Below are positions 53,180 through 62,662 of a stretch of 64,000 nt of DNA, one piece after another. Source of the DNA: Vitreimonas flagellata. Lineage in GTDB: Bacteria; Pseudomonadota; Alphaproteobacteria; Caulobacterales; Aquidulcibacteraceae. Each line of letters opens with the position of its first letter. Positions within the stretch are counted from its first letter, which is position 1. Position numbers and translations under genes: made by a program. Below the pieces are notes generated by a model, which was not told where the DNA came from, made no database searches, and worked only from the letters and a program-made list of their open reading frames with translations. The stretch covers positions 1,089,001-1,153,000 of the forward strand of contig NZ_SBJL01000001.1 in assembly GCF_004634425.1 (NCBI RefSeq), in the 5' to 3' direction.

Positions 53180-54661
53180 TCAGTTTGCAGCCGCCAAAGC
53201 AGCGGCGACGGCCTTACTCCAGCCCGATCTCGCATCGTCCCGTGCAGGCTGCGTCATGCGTGGCGTCCAGCGCGCGCTTGTGGTTGCGCCAGCGCCATCC
53301 AACGAAGTGATGAGCCCTGCGCCAAGAGCTGCAAGCTTGGCTGCGCCGAGCGCTGTGACTTCCTGGAATTTTGGACGCGCGACTTCGACGTCACAAATAT
53401 CGGCGAGGTATTGCATCGCCCATGCGTTCGCCGTGAGTCCGCCATCGATGAGCAATGACTTGATCGGCGGCGCGCCGTCTGCGCGCAGAGCATCGAGCAG
53501 ATCTGCCGTTTGATACGCGACCGCTTCAAGGCCCGCGCGGACAAGATGTTCTAAGCGCGAGTCCCGCGTGAGGCCGATGATCGTGCCGCGCGCCTCAGCA
53601 TTCCATTGTGGTGCGCCCAGGCCGGCGAATGCGGGCACGAGATAGACGCCGCCATTGTCGGGCAACGCCGCGGCGATGGCTTCTGACTCCGCGGAATTCT
53701 TGATCAGCTTCAATCCATCGCGCAGCCATTGCATCGTGGCGCCGGCGGAAAAGATCGAGCCTTCGAGCGCGTAGGCGAAATCCTGTTGCGCCTGGTAGCC
53801 AATGGTCGCCAGCAGACGATTGCGCGAGTACGGCTGCGTATCGCCCATGTTCATGACGAGAAATGCGCCTGTGCCATAGGTGACTTTGGCCATACCAGGC
53901 TTGAGGCATCCGTGCCCGACGAGCGCGGCGTGCTGATCGCCAGCCACGCCGTGTATTGAGATGACGCGCCCAAGATGCTCCGCCGACGAGTCGCCAAAAT
54001 GCGCGTCGCACGCGGCTGTTTTTGGCAAAAGCGTCGGCGGCACTTTAAAGAGCGCACACATCTCCTCGCTCCAGGCGCGCTTGGAGATGTCGAACAGCAA
54101 CGTGCGTGCGGCGTTGGTGACGTCGCTCATGTGCGATGCGCCATTGGTCAGCCGCCAGACGAGGAAACACTCGATGGTGCCGAACGCCAATTCGCCCTTC
54201 TCGGCCCGCGCGCGCAGCGCAGGGTCTTGGTCGAGAACCCAAGCGATCTTCGTCGCTGAAAAATAGGGATCCAGCAGCAAGCCGGTCGTCTGCTGGACGC
54301 GCGCTTCGTGCCCGGCCTCGCGCAAGCCTGCGCATACTTCCGACGTGCGGCGGTCCTGCCAGACGATCGCCTTGTGAACTGGAGCGCCCGTCTTGCGATC
54401 CCACACCACAGTCGTTTCGCGCTGATTTGTGATGCCGATCGTGGCGATGTTCGCGGGACCGCCGACCTTGGCGATGACATCGCGGCAAACATTGAGCGTC
54501 GCCGCCCAAATCTCCTCCGCATCATGCTCGACCCAGCCCTGCTCCGGATAGTGCTGCTGGAGTTCGATTTGCGACGTGGCGACGGGATTGAAGTCGAGAT
54601 CGAATGCGATCGCGCGCGTCGAGGTCGTGCCCTGATCGATGGCGAGGATGTGCGTGCTCAT
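53180..54661 (-). CDS. glpK: Glycerol kinase
   Basis: 493 residues from MSTHILAIDQGTTSTRAIAF; a longer frame to 54700 adds residues not seen in GlpK. FGGY kinase motifs: DQGTTSTRA, GITNQRETTVVWDRKTG, GVAGDQHAALVGHG, and DGGLTANAWAMQYLADI. It phosphorylates glycerol to glycerol 3-phosphate with ATP. No glpF or glpD is nearby, so it is a stand-alone gene here. It is convergent toward the tRNA. Confidence 0.97.
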   Translation of the reverse strand: MSTHILAIDQGTTSTRAIAFDLDFNPVATSQIELQQHYPEQGWVEHDAEEIWAATLNVCRDVIAKVGGPANIATIGITNQRETTVVWDRKTGAPVHKAIVWQDRRTSEVCAGLREAGHEARVQQTTGLLLDPYFSATKIAWVLDQDPALRARAEKGELAFGTIECFLVWRLTNGASHMSDVTNAARTLLFDISKRAWSEEMCALFKVPPTLLPKTAACDAHFGDSSAEHLGRVISIHGVAGDQHAALVGHGCLKPGMAKVTYGTGAFLVMNMGDTQPYSRNRLLATIGYQAQQDFAYALEGSIFSAGATMQWLRDGLKLIKNSAESEAIAAALPDNGGVYLVPAFAGLGAPQWNAEARGTIIGLTRDSRLEHLVRAGLEAVAYQTADLLDALRADGAPPIKSLLIDGGLTANAWAMQYLADICDVEVARPKFQEVTALGAAKLAALGAGLITSLDGAGATTSARWTPRMTQPARDDARSGWSKAVAAALAAAN

Positions 54662-54730
54662 GCGCGCAGAAAAGGGCGGGGAGGCGTCGAGGTCAACCAA
54701 AGACCAGCGCCTCCCCTACGCGGGCGGCGC

Positions 54731-54910
54731 TTAGGCGCCGGCCTCCGCGGTCTTGAGTGCTGCGCGAAATGCGCTCGACGCAGCGCGGACACGGGCCATT
54801 GCGACATCGAGTTCATCGGCCGTGAGCGCGCGGCCGGCGGCGGCCATCGCCTCGACTTCGGCGCGGATGGCCGAGAGCTTAGCGGCGAGGTCGTCGAGAT
54901 TGGTCGCCAC
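54731..54910 (-). CDS. Small phage-type helical protein, 3' part of a possible frameshifted gene
   Basis: 59 residues from a GTG at 54910: VATNLDDLAAKLSAIRAEVE, then EAMAAAGRALTADELDVAMARVRAASSAF. It is wholly helical. The pattern 'AAGRxLTADELDxxxARVRAAS' resembles small proteins beside holins in phage lysis and gene-transfer-agent regions. The upstream gene 54879-55049 has a matching LDVAAKLS segment in another frame and overlaps it by 32 bases; they may be one gene split by a frameshift. No good ribosome site is seen for the GTG. Confidence 0.5.
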   Translation of the reverse strand: MATNLDDLAAKLSAIRAEVEAMAAAGRALTADELDVAMARVRAASSAFRAALKTAEAGA

Positions 54911-55049
54911 CGCCCGCCGGCGGCGAGAGCTTGGCGGCCACGTCCAGCACTTCGGCGATGCGTTCGCGATACTCGCTGGGGCGCCAACGGCAAAAAAACG
55001 CCGAGAGCGCCGCCAGCAAGAGCTGCAATTGCATGATCCAGTTCAGCAT
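54879..55049 (-). CDS. Small membrane protein, 5' part of a possible frameshifted gene
   Basis: 56 residues from MLNWIMQLQLLLAALSAFFC, one hydrophobic helix, then a basic segment (RWRPSEYRERIAEVLDVAAKL). It overlaps the preceding lipoprotein gene end by seven bases, indicating coupling. The size and layout fit small phage lysis-region proteins. A function in lysis is inference only; no endolysin is nearby. Confidence 0.5.
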   Translation of the reverse strand: MLNWIMQLQLLLAALSAFFCRWRPSEYRERIAEVLDVAAKLSPPAGGGDQSRRPRR

Positions 55050-55741
55050 GGGGTGCTCCTGTTAACCGCGACGCGCGCGAGGTCTTCGAGTTCGGAGATC
55101 GGCGCTTGGGCGGCGGTGACTGCCTCGCTCAAGCGTCGCGCAGCGATCGTGAGCGCCGTGGCGGCGCGTTCGAGCGTCGGTTGCGTCTCGCCGCTGGCGG
55201 CTTCGAAGTCCGCGCGGGCCTGCACGTAAGCGACGACTGCGATCTGCAGCGTCTCGGCCGCCGGCGTGGCCACCTGCTCAGCTTGACCGAGCGCACGCTT
55301 GAAGCCAGCGGGCGCCGCCGGATCGCGAACGATGTCCGTCGCCTCTTCGACGATCGCGGCGTAGCTGTGCAGGACCGCGTAGGCGAGTTGATCGAGCGTG
55401 CGTGCAGCGGCGACGGAATTTTCGATCCGTGTTTGCCAGATCTGCGTCGAAGCGCAGGCAGGCGTTACGGCGAGCGCGCAAGCAAGGGCAAGCGCGCGCA
55501 AGGGATGGCGCATGATGTTCTCCTTCAGACGATGGGGGTGCGTGCGCGCGCGGCCGACGGCGACGTCGATCAGACAAAGCGTGACGACAAGACCGAAGAT
55601 CGCGGCGGCGCGTTCTTGGGCCGCACCTTCTGGCAAGATGACGCCAAGGCGTTCCGCCGCCGCGGCGATCGCGATTGCGGCCGCGCTTCGCAGCGTGAGC
55701 GATTCAAGCGCGGATTTTTCGAGTGGGGGTGATGTGCTCAT
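55043..55741 (-). CDS. Holin-like domain fused in frame to a lipoprotein (possibly two genes joined by a frameshift)
   Basis: 232 residues from MSTSPPLEKSALESL (AGAGG six bases upstream; MPMS at 55747 is alternative). Residues 1-75 have one or two hydrophobic helices, a holin-like arrangement. Residues from 77 on (MRHPLRALALACALAVTPAC) look like an independent lipoprotein: AAGGAG lies six bases before that ATG at 55513, and the lipobox is VTPAC. A G5 run on the plus strand at 55534-55538 just upstream is a slip site; loss of one base would give a stop after ARTHPIV. The rest is a helical coiled protein of about 130 residues with no named family. Confidence 0.6.
   Translation of the reverse strand: MSTSPPLEKSALESLTLRSAAAIAIAAAAERLGVILPEGAAQERAAAIFGLVVTLCLIDVAVGRARTHPHRLKENIMRHPLRALALACALAVTPACASTQIWQTRIENSVAAARTLDQLAYAVLHSYAAIVEEATDIVRDPAAPAGFKRALGQAEQVATPAAETLQIAVVAYVQARADFEAASGETQPTLERAATALTIAARRLSEAVTAAQAPISELEDLARVAVNRSTPC
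55513..55525 (-). promoter_or_regulatory. Internal ribosome site and start for the lipoprotein part
   Basis: On the minus strand AAGGAG is followed after six bases by an ATG at 55513-55511 that begins a typical lipoprotein signal peptide. It indicates that a separate product of 156 residues (55043-55513) can be made from within the fused reading frame. Confidence 0.65.
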
Positions 55742-55799
55742 CGGCATTCCTCTGTTGTTGAGGAAGCCTACGGCCGCGCGCTACTCGGTCGGATAGATT

Positions 55800-55831
55800 G
55801 ACGGCGCGCGAGTGCAAACCCGCGCGCCGTC
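55800..55831 (+). terminator. Strong GC stem-loop, possible terminator
   Basis: GACGGCGCGCG / CGCGCGCCGTC, an 11-bp perfect stem with a ten-base loop, followed on the plus strand by TAAGATTTTT. No plus-strand gene feeds into it, and the minus-strand side lacks a T run. It lies after the nitronate monooxygenase-like gene and may act as its terminator or be bidirectional. Confidence 0.5.
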
Positions 55832-55858
55832 TAAGATTTTTCTGCGAAAGGTGTGGGA

Positions 55859-56830
55859 TTAGCTAGCGCACAATGCCCGCTTTGCCTCGTCGTATTCGCG
55901 CTTCATGCGCGCGATACGCTCGGCGGCCGGAATAATCTCGTGCACGCCGCCCACGCCTTGGCCGGCGCCCCAGATGTCCTTCCAGGCCTTCGCCTTGGAG
56001 CCCTCGGCGCCCACCGCGAAGTTCATCTTGCTCGGATCGCTCTGCGGCAGATTGTCCGGATCGAGACCGGCCGCTTTGATCGAACCCTTGAGATAATTGC
56101 CGAGCACGCCGGTGAAAAGGTTGCTGTAAACGACGTCGTTTGCCGTGCTGTCGACGATCATCTGCTTGTAGGCATCCGGCGCGTTGGCTTCGGTCGTCGC
56201 GATGAAGGCCGAGCCGATATAGGCGAGGTCCGCGCCCATCGCTTGGGCGGCGAGGATGCCGCGACCGGTCGAGATCGCGCCGGACACGAGGAGCGGGCCA
56301 TCGAAGAATTCGCGCAATTCCGAAATGAGAGCAAACGGCGATAAACCGCCCGCGTGCCCGCCCGCGCCCGCGCACACCGCGATGAGGCCGTCAGCGCCCT
56401 TCTCCAGCGCTTTCTTGGCGAACGCGACGTTGATCACGTCGTGCAGCACGATGCCGCCATAGGAATGGATCGCGTCATTCACATCCGGCCGCGCGCCGAG
56501 CGACGTGATCACGATCGGCACTTTGTGTTTCACGCAGAGCTCGACGTCCTGCTCCAAACGGGCGTTGGTCTTGTGCACAATCTGGTTGACGGCAAACGGC
56601 GCCGACGGCGCATCGGGGTTTGCTGCATCATAAGCGGCGAGATCTGCCTTGATCTCAGTCAGCCATTCTTCCAGCAACTCAACCGGACGCGCATTCAGCG
56701 CCGGGAACGAGCCAACGATGCCGGCCTTGCACTGCGCCGTCACGAGAGCAGGATTGGCGATGATGAATTGCGGGGCGCCGACAACCGGCAGGCGTAGCTT
56801 GTCGAAAATTGGCGGCAGCGCCATCATCAC
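55859..56830 (-). CDS. NAD(P)H-dependent flavin oxidoreductase / nitronate monooxygenase family
   Basis: 323 residues. TIM-barrel FMN enzyme with family segments VVGAPQFIIANPALVTAQCKAG, the SLGARPDVNDAIHSYG segment, and the FMN phosphate loops GAGGHAGGLSPFALI and GAISTGRGILAAQAMGADLAYIGSAF. The ATG run at 56830 (MMMAL) leaves the start uncertain by two codons. It may oxidise alkyl nitronates or reduce enoyl substrates; the substrate is unknown. It is divergent from mutA with 76 bases between. Confidence 0.9.
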   Translation of the reverse strand: MMMALPPIFDKLRLPVVGAPQFIIANPALVTAQCKAGIVGSFPALNARPVELLEEWLTEIKADLAAYDAANPDAPSAPFAVNQIVHKTNARLEQDVELCVKHKVPIVITSLGARPDVNDAIHSYGGIVLHDVINVAFAKKALEKGADGLIAVCAGAGGHAGGLSPFALISELREFFDGPLLVSGAISTGRGILAAQAMGADLAYIGSAFIATTEANAPDAYKQMIVDSTANDVVYSNLFTGVLGNYLKGSIKAAGLDPDNLPQSDPSKMNFAVGAEGSKAKAWKDIWGAGQGVGGVHEIIPAAERIARMKREYDEAKRALCAS

Positions 56831-56906
56831 TCTCCCTTGTTGCGCCTAGCCGTAGCTTCTTGGCAAAAGCGCGTCGATACATTCCATAACGTAAACTGGA
56901 GCGGAA

Positions 56907-58745
56907 ATGTCTGAGCCTCTGCACCTGGGCGAGCCCGCTGATGAGGCTGCCTGGCGCGCGATGGTCGAGCAAGGGCTCAAAGGCGCCAAATGGGACCGCT
57001 TGGTCGGCAAAACCAGCGACGGAATCACGCTTGAGCCGCTCTATCGCGAGACCGATGTCGCGACATCGAACGATGCGTCCGGTTTCCCTGGCGCAGCACC
57101 CTTCGTGCGCGGCGCGCGCGATGGCGCATGGTTGATCCGCCAAGCCTACGCGCACCCAGATCCAGAGAAGACAAACGCAGCGATCCTGTCAGATCTCGCA
57201 GGTGGCGTCGCCGCGATCGAACTCGTGATCGACCCGAATGGCGAGCGTGGCGCTGCAATCGGCAATGCCGCTGCGCTCGACATCGCGTTGGCGAACGTGA
57301 TCCTTGAGGCTGCGCCCATTTCGCTGGATGCAGGCGCGTTCGCCTTGCCAGCGGCGGAGCTGCTCGAAGCGAAGCTGCGCGGCGTCGCGGCGGCGGGCAC
57401 GGCGTTCAATGTCGATCCAATCGGCGTGCTGATGCGCAATGGTGCGATCTCAACGGAGGATGTCGCGAACGCCGCCAAATTTGCAGCGCGAGCGCGTAAG
57501 CAATTGCCGGCGGCGACAGCGATCCGGATCGACGCCCGACCTGTGCACGAAGCTGGCGGCACGGAGGCGCAAGAAATTGCGACGGCGCTGTCGGGCGGCA
57601 TCGTCTATTTGCGCGCGCTCACGGACGTCGGGCTCACCATCGGCGACGCTGCGGCGTCAGTCGCCTTTGCCATTGGCCTCGGCCCGGATGTGTTGATCGA
57701 AACTGCAAAACTCCGCGCGCTGCGCCTATGCTGGGCGCGTGTGCTCGAAGCCTCCGGCGCGGCGCCCGCACAGCGCGCGGCGCGCATCCATGCTTTCACG
57801 GGCGCGCGCATGCTAACGCGCGCCGACGCGCAAACCAACATCCTGCGCATCACGACAGCGGCCTTCGCGGCAGCCATCGGTGGTGCGGATGTGATCACCA
57901 CGTCGAACTTCACCGATGCGCTTGGCGGCCCGACGCCGTTCGCGCGCCGCGTCGCGCGCAACACGCAGCACGTTCTGATGGAGGAATGCCGCCTCGGCCA
58001 CGTCGCCGATCCGGCTGGCGGTTCGTGGTTCGTGGAGAAGCTCACGCGCGAATTGGCGGACAAAGCTTGGGCGCTGATGCAACAGATCGAAGCGCAGGGT
58101 GGCATTGTCGCCGCGCTGCAATCCGGCTGGCTGCAAGACGCGATCGGCGAAGCGCGCACAGCGCGCCAACGCGCAATCGCGACGCGCCGCGAGACTATCA
58201 CTGGTGTTACCGACTTTCCCCTCCTCGGCGCCAAAGCGCCGGAGGTCGACACATCGGACCGGCGGCTTCCAGCCGGCAAAGCGCCCCCAAACGCACTACC
58301 CACGATCCGCTGGGCCGAGCCGTTCGAAAGGCTACGCGATAGCGCCGAAGCCAAGGCGCCGAGCGTCTTCTTCGCGAACTTGGCGACGCTGCCCGAGTTT
58401 GGCCCGCGCTCACAATTCTCGTGCAATCTGCTCGCTGTCGGTGGCATCGCGAGCATCGCGCCGGAAGAATCCTATGCGAACATCGACGCACTGATCGATG
58501 CATTCGGCGCTTCCGGCGCCAAAGTCGCGCTGCTCACGGGCACGGATGCGTATTACGCCGATCACGCGGAGAACGCGGCGCAACGCCTGAAAGCGGCGGG
58601 TGCGCTCTGGGTCACGCTTGCAGGCAAGCCGGGCGAGAACGAAGCGAAATGGCGCGCGGCGGGCGTCGATCAATTCGTGTTCGTCGGCCAGGACGTGTTG
58701 AAAGAACTTGAGACGCTGCACGCGGCGTTGGGGGTTGCACAATGA
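56907..58745 (+). CDS. mutA: Methylmalonyl-CoA mutase small (alpha-like) subunit
   Basis: 612 residues. It has the TIM-barrel of methylmalonyl-CoA mutase ([58 protein letters not shown]), but the C-terminal cobalamin domain lacks the DxHxxG cobalt-ligand motif, as expected for the non-catalytic small subunit. It overlaps mutB by four bases (ATGA). Together they form the mutase that interconverts methylmalonyl-CoA and succinyl-CoA. Confidence 0.95.
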   Translation: MSEPLHLGEPADEAAWRAMVEQGLKGAKWDRLVGKTSDGITLEPLYRETDVATSNDASGFPGAAPFVRGARDGAWLIRQAYAHPDPEKTNAAILSDLAGGVAAIELVIDPNGERGAAIGNAAALDIALANVILEAAPISLDAGAFALPAAELLEAKLRGVAAAGTAFNVDPIGVLMRNGAISTEDVANAAKFAARARKQLPAATAIRIDARPVHEAGGTEAQEIATALSGGIVYLRALTDVGLTIGDAAASVAFAIGLGPDVLIETAKLRALRLCWARVLEASGAAPAQRAARIHAFTGARMLTRADAQTNILRITTAAFAAAIGGADVITTSNFTDALGGPTPFARRVARNTQHVLMEECRLGHVADPAGGSWFVEKLTRELADKAWALMQQIEAQGGIVAALQSGWLQDAIGEARTARQRAIATRRETITGVTDFPLLGAKAPEVDTSDRRLPAGKAPPNALPTIRWAEPFERLRDSAEAKAPSVFFANLATLPEFGPRSQFSCNLLAVGGIASIAPEESYANIDALIDAFGASGAKVALLTGTDAYYADHAENAAQRLKAAGALWVTLAGKPGENEAKWRAAGVDQFVFVGQDVLKELETLHAALGVAQ

Positions 58746-60892
58746 GCTTGCCCGATTTTTCCAAGCTCGCGCTAAGCGCTGACATCGCCGCGGCGCCGCG
58801 TTTCAGTGATGAACCGTGGCAAACGCCGGAGGGCATCGCCGTGAAGAGCGCCTACACCGCCGCCGACCGCGCGAGGCTCGATTTCGTGGACGGCTTCCCC
58901 GGCATGGCGCCGTTCGGACGCGGTCCGTATCCGACCATGTACGTGCAGCAGCCGTGGACGATCCGTCAGTACGCCGGCTTCTCGACGGCCGAAGAATCCA
59001 ACGCCTTCTATCGCCGCAATCTGGCGGCCGGGCAGAAAGGTCTCTCCGTCGCGTTCGATTTGGCGACGCATCGCGGCTACGATTCCGATCATCCGCGCGT
59101 GCTGGGTGATGTCGGCATGGCCGGCGTGGCGATCGATTCCATCTACGACATGCGCACTTTGTTCAGCGGCATTCCGCTCGATCAGATGAGCGTGTCGATG
59201 ACCATGAACGGCGCGGTGTTGCCGATCATGGCCCTCTATATTGTCGCCGGCGAAGAGCAAAACGTGCCGCACGCCAAGCTCAGCGGCACAATCCAGAACG
59301 ACATCCTCAAAGAATTCATGGTGCGGAACACGTTCATCTATCCGCCCAAGCCGTCGATGCGGATCGTCGGCGACATCTTCGCCTACACCGCGAATGAGAT
59401 GCCGAAATTCAATTCGATCTCGATCAGCGGCTATCACATGCAGGAAGCCGGCGCGACGGCCGACCTGGAGCTCGGCTACACGCTCGCTGACGGCGTCGAA
59501 TATATTCGCGCAGGCATCGCCGGCGGCTTGGACGTCGACAAATTCGCGCCGCGTCTCTCCTTCTTCTGGGCGATCGGCATGAACCCATTCATGGAAATCG
59601 CCAAGATGCGCGCCGCGCGCCTGCTGTGGGCAAAGCTCGTGGGCCAGTTCGGCGCCGCCGATAAATCGCGTGCGCTGCGCACGCACTGCCAAACCTCCGG
59701 CTGGTCGCTGACGGCGCAGGACGTTTACAACAACGCCGTGCGCACCTGCGTCGAAGCGATGGCGGCGGCGTATGGCGGCACGCAATCGCTGCACACCAAT
59801 TCGCTTGATGAAGCTTTGGCGCTGCCGACGGACTTCTCCGCGCGCATCGCCCGCAACACGCAAATCCTGCTGCAGAGCGAAGGCGGTGTTTGCCGCCCGG
59901 CCGACCCGTGGGGCGGTTCGTATTACGTGGAGCGCCTCACCGCCGATCTCGCGGCAAAGGCGTGGGCGCATATCGAGGAAGTCGAGAAACTCGGCGGCAT
60001 GGCGCAAGCGATCGACCAAGGCTTGCCGAAGGCGCGCATCGAGGAAGCCGCAGCGCGCACGCAAGCGCGCATCGATACCGGCCATCAAACCATCGTCGGC
60101 GTGAACAAGTATAGGCTCGACGAGGCCGAAGATATTCCGGTGCTGAAAGTCGACAACGCCAAGGTGCGCGCAATGCAGCTTGATAAGCTGACGCGTTTGA
60201 AGGCGGAGCGGAAGCAAGTTGAAGTGGACGCGGCGCTGGAAGCGCTGACGAATGCGGCGCGCGGCAAAGGCAATCTGCTGGAACTCGCCGTAAACGCCGC
60301 ACGCGCCAAGGCGACGGTGGGTGAAATGTCGTCGGCGCTGGAGCGCGCATTCAATCGTCACCAACCGCCGATCCGTTTGGTGACGGGCGTGTTCTCGCGG
60401 GAAGCAGGCAGCGATGTCGCTGTGGAGCGCGCGCGCCAGAGCGTGGCGGCGTTTCAAGAAGCCGAAGGCAGCCGGCCGCGCATTCTCGTCGCCAAGATGG
60501 GCCAGGATGGACACGATCGCGGGCAGAAGGTTGTCGCGAGCGCGTTTTCGGATATCGGCTTCGAGGTCGAGATCGGGCCATTGTTTGCAACGCCCGAGGA
60601 AGTCGCAGAGCAAGCGATCGAGAAGGGCGTACACGTGGTTGGCGTGTCCTCGCTCGCGGCCGGGCATTTGACACTGACGCCCGCGTTGCGCTCGGCGCTG
60701 CTCGAACGCGGCCGCGGCGACATCATGATCGTCGTCGGCGGCGTCATCCCGCCGGAAGACGTGCCGACTTTGAAGGAGATGGGCGCGGCGGCCGTCTATC
60801 CGCCAGGCGGCGTGATCGCGGATATCGCGCAGGATTTGCTGAGCGCGCTGAATGAGAAGCTGGGCTATGCGCAGCCGGCGCGGAAAGCATGA
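58742..60892 (+). CDS. mutB: Methylmalonyl-CoA mutase large subunit
   Basis: 716 residues. Barrel with [64 protein letters not shown] (substrate and Tyr-rich site) and a cobalamin domain with [18 protein letters not shown], containing the DxHxxG motif whose His replaces the lower axial ligand, plus GGVIPPEDV. This is the catalytic subunit. No meaB/argK chaperone gene is next to it in the window. It completes propionyl-CoA assimilation to succinyl-CoA. Confidence 0.97.
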   Translation: MSLPDFSKLALSADIAAAPRFSDEPWQTPEGIAVKSAYTAADRARLDFVDGFPGMAPFGRGPYPTMYVQQPWTIRQYAGFSTAEESNAFYRRNLAAGQKGLSVAFDLATHRGYDSDHPRVLGDVGMAGVAIDSIYDMRTLFSGIPLDQMSVSMTMNGAVLPIMALYIVAGEEQNVPHAKLSGTIQNDILKEFMVRNTFIYPPKPSMRIVGDIFAYTANEMPKFNSISISGYHMQEAGATADLELGYTLADGVEYIRAGIAGGLDVDKFAPRLSFFWAIGMNPFMEIAKMRAARLLWAKLVGQFGAADKSRALRTHCQTSGWSLTAQDVYNNAVRTCVEAMAAAYGGTQSLHTNSLDEALALPTDFSARIARNTQILLQSEGGVCRPADPWGGSYYVERLTADLAAKAWAHIEEVEKLGGMAQAIDQGLPKARIEEAAARTQARIDTGHQTIVGVNKYRLDEAEDIPVLKVDNAKVRAMQLDKLTRLKAERKQVEVDAALEALTNAARGKGNLLELAVNAARAKATVGEMSSALERAFNRHQPPIRLVTGVFSREAGSDVAVERARQSVAAFQEAEGSRPRILVAKMGQDGHDRGQKVVASAFSDIGFEVEIGPLFATPEEVAEQAIEKGVHVVGVSSLAAGHLTLTPALRSALLERGRGDIMIVVGGVIPPEDVPTLKEMGAAAVYPPGGVIADIAQDLLSALNEKLGYAQPARKA

Positions 60893-61203
60893 AACGACTC
60901 ATTGCCGCTATCGCACTTACGGGCGGCGCTCTCCGCTTGCGCAAATCCGCTCGCCATCAATCCCGCGAACGCCAGCGCGACGCACGCGCGGCGCTGGCGG
61001 GCGGCGATAATGATCTAGTCGGCGTCTGCGGACTTTCATGCGCAGCGCCGGGCGCTACGCCCCTCGATGAGGAGCGCTTGGGCGCGCGAATGATCGAGAA
61101 TACTATCGACTACGTCAGCCTTCCTGGCGAAGCTGAGTACAATGATCGCGCTCACGAGTCTGCGGTACGCCACAATAGGGTGATCTTGGCGGCACATGAC
61201 TAG
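60889..61203 (+). pseudogene. Small lipoprotein-like gene with apparent frameshifts
   Basis: Read in frame from an ATG overlapping the mutB stop, it gives 104 residues: [20 protein letters not shown] and then Arg-rich sequence. Shifting by one base near 60924 gives LTGALSACANPLAINPANAS, a perfect lipobox (LSAC) continuing the hydrophobic signal. The frame returns to the first one by about 60995 (LAGGDNDLVGVCGLSC), because the shifted frame stops at about 61018. Two indels would be needed, so the gene is either decayed or affected by sequencing errors. Family not recognised. Confidence 0.45.
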
Positions 61204-61906
61204 AATTCTCCTCGCCCTCTCCACTCTCCTCGCCATCGCCTACGGCGCGTTTGGGTCGAGTCTTTATGAGGGCGCACCGCCTTATGTGGTCGGCACGATC
61301 TTTAAGGCGTCGAGCATTGTCATTCTGGGCGTTATCGCACTCATCGCACGCTCGCGCTTGCTGGCGGCGGGCCTTTCGTTTGGCGCGCTGGGCGATGCGT
61401 TGCTGGCGTGGAGCCCGGAGACGTTCCTCTATGGCGCGTTCGCGTTTCTGATCGGCCACCTCTTCTACATCACGCTCTTCCTGCGCAACGGCTTGGGCGT
61501 TGGCGCCGCACTGAAGAGCCCGCCGCGTCGGCTCGGCGCGCTGGCGCTGATCGTGGCGTGTGTAGTGATGACGTACCTGCTTGTGCCGCGCGACAATCCG
61601 ATGTTCGCGCCGCTCGCGGTTTACACGGGCGTGCTAACTTTGATGGCGCTTTGCTCGTTCACGCTGGCGACGACGCGGTGGCTGGTGATGGCGGGCGCTG
61701 TGATCTTCTTCATCTCGGACGGCTTCGTCGCCTGGAACATGTTCCACCACGATCCCGACCCAACGCTCGCCTATTGGCGCAACTTCGCCGGCTGGATGAT
61801 CTATTGGGCTGGCCAAGCCGGGATTTGCTGGGGCGCTTTGGGTCTGCATCGCGCGCCCGCGTCGCATTCGCCGCAACACGTAGCCGAGCCGACCGACGTC
61901 AGCTAG
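61196..61906 (+). CDS. Lysoplasmalogenase-like membrane protein (YhhN/TMEM86 family)
   Basis: 236 residues with about eight hydrophobic helices. Family segments: FKASSIVILGVIAL, LLAAGLSFGALGDALLAW with the Gly-Asp pair, the ETFLYGAFAFLIGHLFYITLF segment, and GAVIFFISDGFVAWNMF. The conserved Asp residues in GDALLAW and ISDGFVAW are the expected catalytic acids. The family hydrolyses vinyl-ether lysoplasmalogens in mammals; bacterial function is unclear. The start ATG is at 61196, eight bases inside the preceding frame. Confidence 0.88.
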   Translation: MTRILLALSTLLAIAYGAFGSSLYEGAPPYVVGTIFKASSIVILGVIALIARSRLLAAGLSFGALGDALLAWSPETFLYGAFAFLIGHLFYITLFLRNGLGVGAALKSPPRRLGALALIVACVVMTYLLVPRDNPMFAPLAVYTGVLTLMALCSFTLATTRWLVMAGAVIFFISDGFVAWNMFHHDPDPTLAYWRNFAGWMIYWAGQAGICWGALGLHRAPASHSPQHVAEPTDVS

Positions 61907-61915
61907 AACAGCATC

Positions 61916-62661
61916 ATGACGCCCGTCGCCGCCATCACCGCCGCCTATCTTGATAGATGGGACGAGGCATTCGCCGTGATGGGCGCTGCCGCGAATGATG
62001 GCGACGACTACGCCCGCGCGCAACTCGATGTACTCTCCGGGGACCTCGATACCTTATTGCAGCCGCCCAAGATGGAGCGCATTCACGACTCATCATCCGT
62101 GTTTGTCTGCCGAGGCTTCGCGCCACCGGCCATTTGCGATTGGCTTATACAGCGTGCGCAGCCGCGCCTGCGTCCCGCGCTCGTCCACAATGCCAAGCTA
62201 GGACGTCTGGAGGAGGATTCTTCACGCACCAACACCACTAGCGTTATCGAAGTCGATATGATCAATGCAGTCATGCAGGAGCGTGCGGCAAGACTAACCC
62301 GCGTTCCGAAGGTGCAGCATGAACCGCCGACAATCTCTCCTATGAAGTCGGCCAAAAGTTCGACCATCATTACGACTACATCAACCCGGATCAGCCGGGT
62401 GCGTTGACTGAACTGATCGCCAAAGGACAGAGAACGATCACGATCGTTACCTACCTGAACACCGACTTCGAGGGCGCTTGGACGGATTTTCCGCTGCTCG
62501 ACATTCAGTTCAAGGGTGGAAAAGGCGACGCCATCCTTTTCTCGAACGTGCTCGCCAACGGCGCGCCCGATAAGAGCACTTTGCACGCAGGACTGGCGCC
62601 CACCGCAGGGCGCAAATGGGTTCTGTCGCAGTGGATCCGCAATCAGCGCCAGTCTCACTGA
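61916..62661 (+). pseudogene. 2-oxoglutarate/Fe(II) oxygenase (prolyl 4-hydroxylase-like) split by a frameshift
   Basis: The first frame (to 62407) holds the N-terminal part (MTPVAAITAAYLDRWDEAFAV; SSSVFVCRGFAPPAICDWLI) and runs into non-family residues after HEPPT at about 62330. The next frame contains the catalytic half: FDHHYDY (HxD ligands), [39 protein letters not shown] (distal His) and [10 protein letters not shown]. One missing base at CCGCC near 62325 would join the two (EPADNLSYEVG). The enzyme, if intact, would hydroxylate proline or another residue. Either a recent pseudogene or an assembly error. Confidence 0.7.
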
Positions 62662-62662
62662 C

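Noticed and set aside
58772-60667. Minus-strand frame of 631 residues over mutB
   Set aside because: Antisense shadow of a GC-rich gene; Arg/His-rich and without any domain.
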